From Sacculina carcini (taxonomy: Eukaryota > Arthropoda > Thecostraca > Sacculinidae): a DNA stretch of 64,000 nucleotides. Below are positions 58,101 through 64,000 of this stretch, piece after piece (the stretch's first letter is position 1; each line of letters begins with the position of its first letter). The notes under the pieces were generated by a model. The model was given only the letters and a program-made list of their open reading frames with translations. It did no database searches and was not told where the DNA came from. The translations under genes were made by a program, and so were the position numbers. Where the stretch lies: the NCBI GenBank assembly GCA_916048095.2, contig OU696577.1, forward strand, positions 1,356,001 to 1,420,000. The letters are read 5' to 3'.

Positions 58101-59566
58101 CTGGATTCTTCGTCCAGACGCTGGACGCGTTCACAGACGCAGACGACCTGGGTCATCGCACGTCACCGATTGACACCACCCTGGAGGCGGTGCGAGCTGC
58201 GTCTCTGGCCGACGATGAGTGTCGCCAATTGATGACGTACGTGCTGGGCGGTTTCCCTCAGCACAAACATCTGCTGCCCGCCAGCCTCCACCCATTCTGG
58301 GGCGTGCGCGACCAGCTCACTGCGGACCATGGGCTGATCCTGGTCGGCTGCCGCCTGCTTGTGCCCAGGTGTTTGCGGAAGGACACCCTCCGTCGGCTCC
58401 ACGACGGTCACCAGGGGCAGGCCAGGACTGTGCAACGCGCACGGCAAACTGTCTTCTGGCCGGGCCTGAACAACGAAATCGCCACTGCCGTAGCATCGTG
58501 CCGAAAATGTCTGCAGTACAAAGACAGCCAGCAAAAAGAGCCATACCTGACGGAACCGCACCCGACACGTCCTTTCGAATCGGTGTCCGCGGATTTTTTC
58601 CAACACGCAGGGAAGACCTACCTCGTGTACGCGGACCGGTTCTCCAACTGGCCACTGGTGCTCGACTGTGGCCGTGACACCTCGGCTCATCAGCTGGTGA
58701 AGATGCTACGACATGTGTTCGCCATGACGGGGGTTCCGACCATACTGTCGTCAGACGGCGGTCCACAGTTCACGGCGCGCCACACGGCCGAATTTCTGCG
58801 ACTTTGGCACATACGCCATCGTGTCTCCAGTCCGCACTTCCCGTCTTCTAATGGGCACGCTGAGTCCGCCGTGAAACGGGTGAAGCGGCTCATTCAGAAG
58901 GCGGCGCACGACGGGAACATCGACACAGACGCCTTTGTCGCCGGTCTGTTGGAGCTGTGCAACGCGCCGGGTGCCGATGGTCGCTCCCCCGCGCAGCTTT
59001 TGTACGGCCGCCCCGTGTCGTCCGCCGTTCCCGCGCATCCACGCTCGTTTCTGCCGGAGTGGCAGCCGCCCACCGCTGAGTGCGACCGGCGAGCGGCGAG
59101 CTTACACAACAAGCAGGTCGCCCAATACAACCGGTCGGCTAAGGTGTTGCCGCCGTTGCGGCCCGGCACTACGGTGGCTCTCCAGGACCCGACATCCGGT
59201 CGCTGGGACCGGACTGGCGTGGTCGCCATGACTGGCCGTCGCCGCCAGTACGCTGTGCGCCTGCCTCACGGCGGTCTCTACTGGCGCAACCGTAGACACC
59301 TGCGACCAGCAGCCAACACACCCTCGCCCGTGGTACAGCCGCCGCTCGAAGTGCAGCCGCCGCCATCTGTTGGCACGGCGCCGCTACCGTCGCAGGAGAC
59401 CAGAAGCAGACCCGCATCACCGCCGCCGCCGCCGGGGGAGAATGTGGGCGGTACATCGGAGGCCTCACGAACCCCGCAATTCCGCCGGAGCGCCCGAACA
59501 CGCAGACCACCGTCGCATCTGAGCGATTACGTCTGCAGAGCCGACAGCGCCCCCTCCACCACTTGA
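55193..59566 (+). CDS. Gag-Pol polyprotein of Gypsy 3
   Basis: One frame of 1457 codons. I take the ATG at 55193 (MAQPLRDEQQQKLDQL), not the one at 55091, because 55091 lies inside the LTR and the related Gypsy 2 starts the same way at the LTR/PBS junction. In order: gag; zinc knuckle near residue 285 (CRRCGKRGHYSRVC); protease CDSGADVSVID near 363; reverse transcriptase with VDALQGYFQV near 622 and the catalytic VDDVLVYT near 684; RNase H with METDAAREKG near 830, ELEMLAVVWA and VTDHKPL; integrase zinc region LHDGHQGQARTVQRARQTVF then CRKC; core acids in VSADFF (~1132), SSDGGPQF (~1186) and NGHAESAVK (~1222); Pro-rich tail. No stops or frameshifts. VDD instead of the common Y-x-D-D is unusual. 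Confidence 0.95.
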   Translation: MAQPLRDEQQQKLDQLTELVTQLARQQLVMAAPASSPAVAPHTMAHCQPPARLAYAASAADFTSWKERVLAYTTLSGSDSLSPAQQQALLTTLLDDEWCRVIRHSLTLPATADLPACIRLLEEHQQSRQNVLVERRRFFTRRQRDGENVGEFLRSLREIAASCDFCPACRDERLRDQLVMGTADSAALHQLLQVAHKDLTLKKATQVCQTAESARQDAAAMRNTGPDVADSSAPRAEVAAVSHLQPRMCNAHAHSNDSVPCVRCGGHHQTVPCRAAESMCRRCGKRGHYSRVCRSSQLGTRRRRDNFLRDVADVADEVDDENTLDMCPYIGDVVDGQKHTRLTAVHIAVSAEGRAPREIKWRCDSGADVSVIDAGVAKQLGVAASSLRPPSSRLRVANGQLLQCLGTCEAVLRLGDASCRSTLYVVPSVRCALLCWRDAVELRLLHRAFPRQMSREQHLQQVAAGPAAVQQCPRWTNTAQPTAADRRAHSEQLIAAFPRVFSTDGPLREMKGGAMRIDLRDDAVPYNVTAPRSVPFCHRAQAQQQLELLQQQGVIEPVSHPTDWCSPIVVVGKRKADGTPNGCRLTVDFTRLNRFVRRPTHPVRSPVEAVSSMGLGNRWFTQVDALQGYFQVPLRREHRDLTTFITPWGRFRFCRAPMGLVSSGDEFNRRGDVALSGLPDSCKIVDDVLVYTASYDEHLQRVWQLLQRFDDAGVTLNLQKFMFAATSANFCGFHINASGFTVDHKKIRALAEFPAPTDLTSLRSFLGLANQFGDFSDSIASAAEPLRQLLRKGVEWQWTTQHDATFTAVKRALASPPVLGHFNPTRPTMLETDAAREKGLGFVLRQRDDQGRWQLIQCGSRFVSDTESRYAVCELEMLAVVWACQKCHQYLAGLPTFSVVTDHKPLVPILNEKALGDISNPRLQRMRQRLLHLTFVASWRPGAKHNIADALSRAPSQPADADADVDECSSGFFVQTLDAFTDADDLGHRTSPIDTTLEAVRAASLADDECRQLMTYVLGGFPQHKHLLPASLHPFWGVRDQLTADHGLILVGCRLLVPRCLRKDTLRRLHDGHQGQARTVQRARQTVFWPGLNNEIATAVASCRKCLQYKDSQQKEPYLTEPHPTRPFESVSADFFQHAGKTYLVYADRFSNWPLVLDCGRDTSAHQLVKMLRHVFAMTGVPTILSSDGGPQFTARHTAEFLRLWHIRHRVSSPHFPSSNGHAESAVKRVKRLIQKAAHDGNIDTDAFVAGLLELCNAPGADGRSPAQLLYGRPVSSAVPAHPRSFLPEWQPPTAECDRRAASLHNKQVAQYNRSAKVLPPLRPGTTVALQDPTSGRWDRTGVVAMTGRRRQYAVRLPHGGLYWRNRRHLRPAANTPSPVVQPPLEVQPPPSVGTAPLPSQETRSRPASPPPPPGENVGGTSEASRTPQFRRSARTRRPPSHLSDYVCRADSAPSTT

Positions 59567-59574
59567 AGGGGAGA

Positions 59575-59750
59575 TGTAGTGTGTGCCTACACCGCCAGAG
59601 GGCGCGAGGGTATTAGGCGTGGGTGACGCTAACGGCCGTCAGCCAGTGTGCGTACAGCAGTGGTGGTGTGTGTGTCGTGGCGTGGTATCATTCTATTGTT
59701 GTTGTATTGTTATTGTTATTGTTGTGTTGAGTGCTATAATATATCGTACA
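59575..59750 (+). repeat. 3' LTR of Gypsy 3
   Basis: Identical to the 5' LTR except ggcgtTgtat versus ggcgtGgtat. Confidence 0.95.
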
Positions 59751-60203
59751 CACAATAAACGTGAAACCCAACATAGCACAAAAGTGTGAGTGCAACCAAA
59801 GAGTGGGGAATTCATCTAGTGGAGGTTGAGCTAAAATCCTCGTGGCACACATCCGGCGTTGATGGGACGACGACCAAAACACTATACCGCCACTTACAAC
59901 TTATAATTCTACTTAATTCTACAAAAGCAACTAATAGAGGGGCAATTGGACAACACAACTGATTTGTCATGGTCCTGGTTGTAAGCTGTAGGCGATGTAG
60001 TCGTGTTGGTTTCAAGCTGTGTATGTGGGTGTAGTTCATTTAGGGTGGCGTGCGGTGCACTGGTGACAATGGTGTGAGTAGTTCTGTGGAAAATTGCAAA
60101 AGTTGCAATTCAAGTGAGGTTTATCTTGGTTCACGTAATTCACGTGTTGATCGATAGGTAATGTGAAGATTTCACACAAATTTACATAGTTAGGCATATT
60201 TAC

Positions 60204-60224
60204 CAGCTTCAGCTGCCTGCTCGA
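60204..60224 (-). CDS. candidate 21-nt micro-exon e4, RU1-D
   Basis: Acceptor ttctttccattcag, donor CTG|gtaaat. Phase 1-1, encoding VEQAAEA. It differs from copy A at 8 of 21 positions and from B at 6, while introns on both sides are nearly identical. Confidence 0.5.
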
Positions 60225-60555
60225 CTGAATGGAAAGAAATCAACCGGCGCTTTGAAATATCAGTCAAAGGTTTTCATCACTATGAAACACTGTTTACATA
60301 CTTATATCGTGAATTTTGTTCTTTCTCCCTCGTCTGTTCCATATTGTTGTGTTGTTTCATGTGCTAAATTCCCCTTGTATAAAAGTTTTCCGACGACATG
60401 CATTTACATGAATTCCTGCTGTATTTTGGCGACTGCGGATCAATACTCTGGTCACCCGCTCAACTCGTGCATGGTGCATGGTGAGACCATGTGTCTACCA
60501 GGTCAGTTTTTTGCAGTTTTTTTTTGTTTGAACCTCGTCGGTACCCGCCACGGGG

Positions 60556-61038
60556 ATGGCTCGCCAAGTGACAAGAGCCCTGTCGCGTCTTCGAACTTGG
60601 CCAAATTCATGGCACCAACAATAAGACCGAGACAGGACGTTCGTATCTCCGTCGCTGTCATCTGCGACACATGTTTTTGTCCGAGTAAACGCACACAGAC
60701 CATCGTTGACACCGCCATATCAAGGGCCATACGCAGTGGTGAGTCGAGGAGACAAGGCGTACGTCATCGACCGCGGTGGTCGTAGGGACACAGTGGTGGT
60801 TGATCGCTGAAGCCAGTCTTTCTGGAGAGCGGTGATTCCACGCCCTCGCTACCATACGACCCAGCAGCACCTCGTTCAGCTCGGCCGAGTCCGGCGACTG
60901 AACAGCCTGCTCCGTCCGCAGTACATCGCCCGCACCGTCAGCTCATCATCCGCGGGTCTGGTCGCGCCGGAGCCGACCAGTGAGACTGACGGTGTGCTTT
61001 CACTAATCGGTGCTCCGAACCTGGAGGGGAGCTGTGGA
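60556..61038 (+). pseudogene. Gypsy integrase C-terminus fragment (RU1-D)
   Basis: Same fossil as at 2473-2960 with the same frame loss after VVVDR, plus further small changes. Confidence 0.7.
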
Positions 61039-61089
61039 CAAAGCCTACATCTTCATATATGCTATTAAATTTACATACAGAACACTCAC

Positions 61090-61137
61090 CCATCGTGGCG
61101 TACTTCATACATTCACACAAATGTTTTAGCAATCTCA
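61090..61137 (-). CDS. candidate 48-nt exon e3, RU1-D
   Basis: Same as 3008-3055, open in phase 1. Confidence 0.35.
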
Positions 61138-62185
61138 CTGGCTAAATGCACCAGTTGTGACTTGTCTTTGTTTTGCAAGTTTCCTTCAGTCGTTTGAAGC
61201 AAGGCTCGGCAAGTTAGAATCCAGACACAATCTCAAACCAAAGCAGTGTCACCTGGCAGCTAAAGTATAAGCCAGCGTTTTGGCACAACGTCTATGCTCG
61301 GTACTCTCTTACACATGATCAGTCGTTATTTCGTCGAATCCCTTCAATCCTTTCCATGCTGAAACCCTGGTTCGTCAATAATACCGATTACATTTGCGTT
61401 TTTTCTCCATCTTCTTTTGTGTGTCCATATCTATAGGCATGTTAGGCAGTTATTAATGATTATAAATTGATGGATGGTTTAGTTTAGGGGAAGACGATAT
61501 AAATATCCAACAACAATAGGATCAAGCGACGAGCCGGTGGTCAAACTTCAAAGTTGGCATCTGGGTTCGTAGTCCCTGTAGATTTATATCGATATTCATT
61601 TTCCATAATCCCGTCAATCCCGTTCACATCAACTTCAACCCACCTAGGCTCGGTCATTCAATTTTTACCTGTCTCTTGCAAGACAAATACCTGATTCAAG
61701 CGTTGCCTTCAATCCGTCACATTCCGTTACATAAAATTTCTCACACGAATTTCAATTTGCTTTATCCGACGTCGATGTCTCTCTAGACACTTTATCTTTA
61801 AATAGCTCTTCGACTCATAGGATAAGCTGGAATCTATTTTCCAGCTCGTTTCATTATGATTTCTTTACCTCACACCTTCCACTAGAAGCCATCTGCAAGC
61901 TTTAGACCACCACTAAACTTTAGACCACATCTGCAAACTTTAGAATGCCTGTCTGTGAGTCAAATGTGACGAGCCACTGGTCTGGAGCAAATATCGAGTT
62001 TCAATGCACGAAAATCAATGATATCGTTTTGTTTTCGTCAATATTGAAGCACTCATCGTTTTTCCAATATTGAGGAAAAAGATCTGAATAATATATATAT
62101 ATAAATAAAGGTATACGTATTCAAGATTTTTTCTACATGATACAAACATGTACTTATGCGATGCACCTATACGAAGTCCACTCAC

Positions 62186-62197
62186 CTCCTTGAAAAT
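62186..62197 (-). CDS. candidate 12-nt micro-exon e2, RU1-D
   Basis: Encodes DFQG (one base different from copies A and B); splice sites conserved. Confidence 0.3.
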
Positions 62198-62646
62198 CTA
62201 TAGTAGAGAAATAACACAAATATAACGTATAATACTGGAATGTGTTCGAGACACATCGTACCTTGAACAAATAACGAGATAGATTCTCGTCACATCAGAA
62301 TATACATAATTTAGCTACAGACTGAGGTTATTCACTGTTCTACAGAATAAATCATTAGATTGTGCATATTAGCATACTTGTATATAATATTTGCAAATTA
62401 CATAAAATCTGTGTGAAATATGTCATAATAGCGTGCGCATATAAAATGTAGCACGCTTTGTTGACAAAGAATGTTGATTGTTCTTGGAGCACCTCTGAAT
62501 GCTCATAAATACCGACAAAAAGGACATGCAAGCAATGATCATTTATAATAATCACGTAGGTAACATATCTAGCTGGTAGAAAGAATAAGAAGCAATTAGT
62601 AAGAGAGCAAATAGTATATTATTATAGAAAAGTAGTATATACTCAC

Positions 62647-62658
62647 CAGCCTTAATGA
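62647..62658 (-). CDS. candidate 12-nt micro-exon e1, RU1-D
   Basis: Encodes VIKA, same as copy A. Confidence 0.35.
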
Positions 62659-62730
62659 CTATGGAATATTATAGAAACACACAATATTTGAAATTGTAGT
62701 TCAAGCTGATTCTCTCAATATTAATATAAT

Positions 62731-64000
62731 ATTCCGAAATTACACACATGATTAACTTATGTATCACACAATCATGCTTTCCGAGTTCTTTCAAAATTGC
62801 GCGTGTTATTCCAATTTTCAAACAAGGTAACAAGCAAAACTTTATTAACTACAGACCTATATCAATTTTAACGCCTATGTCTAAAGTACTAGAGAGAATT
62901 TTATATAATCAACTCATGGATTTTTTTACTCCACATGATCTTCTATTTGACTTTCAATTTGGTTTTAGAAAACAACGATCTACATACATGCCAATCGGTC
63001 TTTTAACTCAACTAATTAATAAAGCACGTAGCTCTAACTCAATCGCGCTTACAATTTTCCTTGACATAAAAAGCTTTTGATTGTGTAGATCACGCTATCC
63101 TGCTGGACAAACTCCGCTTCTACAACTTGGCCGATTCAACAATAAAGCTTCTCAAGGCATTCCTGTCAAATCGCCTGCAATTTCTTGATTTTAATGGTTG
63201 TTGTTCAAGTACAAAAGAAGTCAAAATGGGAGTACCTCAGGGTTCAATTTTGGGACCATTACTGTTTTTAATCTATGTTAATGACCTTTTTAAATGTAGC
63301 ACTTCATCGCAATTTTTAATGTTTGCTGACGACACTGCTGTTTTTATCTCAGCCTCTACACAAGATGAATTGACGAGTAAAGCCAACAATCTTTTAAGTA
63401 ACATATCAGATTGGTTCAAAGCAAATAGACTACGGTTAAACACTTCTAAGACGAAATATCAAATATATAATTTCACCAAAAATGAGCTGAGTGATTTAAG
63501 CATATCAATTGACAATGCTCAAATTGATCACTCGCCAGTGGTGAAATATCTGGGGGTGATGTTGGATAATGACCTCAAATTCCGTGCTCATATCAAGTAT
63601 ACAACTTCAATAATTAACAGGCACATTGGAATTATTTCGAAGGCTCGTAAGTTTTTAACCTCTGAACACGCGCTTTTATTATACAATGCCTTAATTCAAC
63701 CTTTCTTATCGTATTATAATTTAAATTGGGCATTGGGGTATCCTACCCATTACAATCCCTTAATTGTTGCGCAAAAGAGAATCATGAGGATTATCGACAT
63801 GGCTCCATATGGTTCACATACAAGCCCAATTTTTAAAAAATATAAGGTACAAAAATTTCGTGATCTCGTCAAATCAAACTGTATGGTTTTAATGCATAGT
63901 TTTTTAACCAATTCACTTCCCCCATGTATTTCTCACAATTTTATTTTGAAACTCAATACAAGAAGCCTAAGAGAAAAACATCATTTTGAGGAGCTAAGAG
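62731..64000 (+). pseudogene. CR1/Jockey-like LINE, 5'-truncated, runs off the window
   Basis: The first frame (to 63080) reads FKIARVIPIFKQGN, NYRPISILTPMSKVLERI and FQFGFRKQRST. A frameshift in the A-run near 63067-63072 separates LDIK from AFDCVDHAIL. The next frame is open to the window end: GVPQGSILGPLLFLIYVNDL (motif B), MFADDTAVF (catalytic FADD), WFKANRLRLNTSKTKY, VKYLGVMLDNDLKF and a long C-terminal region. No endonuclease is present, since the element begins within RT, as expected for a 5'-truncated LINE copy. It differs from LINE X and Y. Confidence 0.88.

Larger units (their letters stand above)
55018..59750 (+). mobile_element. Gypsy LTR retrotransposon 3, intact and young
   Basis: LTRs at 55018-55193 and 59575-59750 (176 bp each) differ at one base. 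Target duplication cacaa (55013-55017, 59751-59755), with the empty site visible in copies A-C (cacacaataaac). PBS tggcgcagccg follows the LTR directly; a purine tract gaaggggaga precedes the 3' LTR. One unbroken gag-pol frame fills the inside. Base composition is much richer in GC than the surroundings. A recent insertion, perhaps still able to move. Confidence 0.97.
53073..62730. repeat. large repeat unit RU1, copy D
   Basis: Starts '(a)ttggggtgactaccgatatg' directly after C. It is split by the hAT at 53101-54353 and by Gypsy 3 at 55018-59750. It breaks off at 'ctctcaatatt' (62731), where a different LINE begins, so D has no composite LINE. Confidence 0.85.

Noticed and set aside
56268-59510. 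Many long antisense and other-frame ORFs under Gypsy 3 (up to 282 codons)
   Set aside because: Shadows of the GC-rich gag-pol frame; no independent motifs.

Overview
The window is nuclear DNA of an intron-bearing invertebrate animal. The evidence is GT-AG exon boundaries, tRNA-derived SINEs, Ty3/Gypsy, CR1/Jockey-like, hAT and Tc1 elements, AT-rich introns and long segmental duplications. I cannot fix the phylum from sequence alone; a lophotrochozoan-type genome is a guess. No ordinary long host gene is visible. Nearly every long open frame belongs to a transposable element, and most other open frames are chance or antisense readings of repeats.

Layout. (1) 967-18226: two tandem copies (A, B) of an ~8.1 kb repeat unit, here called RU1. 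Each holds a Gypsy integrase-tail fragment and a decayed composite LINE. (2) 18227-27186: a transposon graveyard with several hAT-type elements with 8-bp target duplications, one carrying a nearly complete transposase at 24348-25719 (-). It also holds a SINE, a Tc1 remnant, and inverted 21-bp repeat arrays about 5.7 kb apart. (3) 27187-46760: a second tandem family, RU2 (period ~1.95 kb), interrupted by two Gypsy LTR elements at 36331-41703 (decayed) and 43161-46395 (lacking reverse transcriptase). (4) 46766-62730: two more RU1 copies (C, D), again in tandem. D is split by a non-autonomous hAT (53101-54353) and by a young, apparently intact Gypsy element (55018-59750). (5) 62731-64000: a 5'-truncated non-LTR retrotransposon running off the window.

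The most interesting signal is on the minus strand inside RU1 and RU2. It is a series of very short candidate exons (12-84 nt) with splice sites conserved between copies. All internal ones but one are multiples of three and all are in phase 1-1, so any combination would splice in frame. In RU2 two exon types alternate: alpha (57 nt, mostly ending in PPPYT-like peptides) and beta (36-60 nt, also PPPY/PPSY). They are followed by an RGG-rich 84-nt exon. In RU1 the candidates are of 12, 12, 48 and 21 nt plus a terminal exon with a stop. Between copies the introns are nearly identical, while the 21-nt and the alpha/beta exons differ strongly in sequence and, for alpha and beta, in length. That is the pattern of micro-exon gene families with fast-evolving cassettes (compare schistosome micro-exon genes). 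I infer a duplicated micro-exon gene, transcribed from high to low coordinates, whose introns have been filled by transposons. Expression is unproven and needs RNA data.

History read from the sequence: the RU1 copies are mosaics (A and C share one derived duplication; A, B and D share another lesion that C lacks). The RU2 insertions can be dated against paralogous empty sites. The Gypsy at 55018 is the youngest arrival (LTRs differ at one site).
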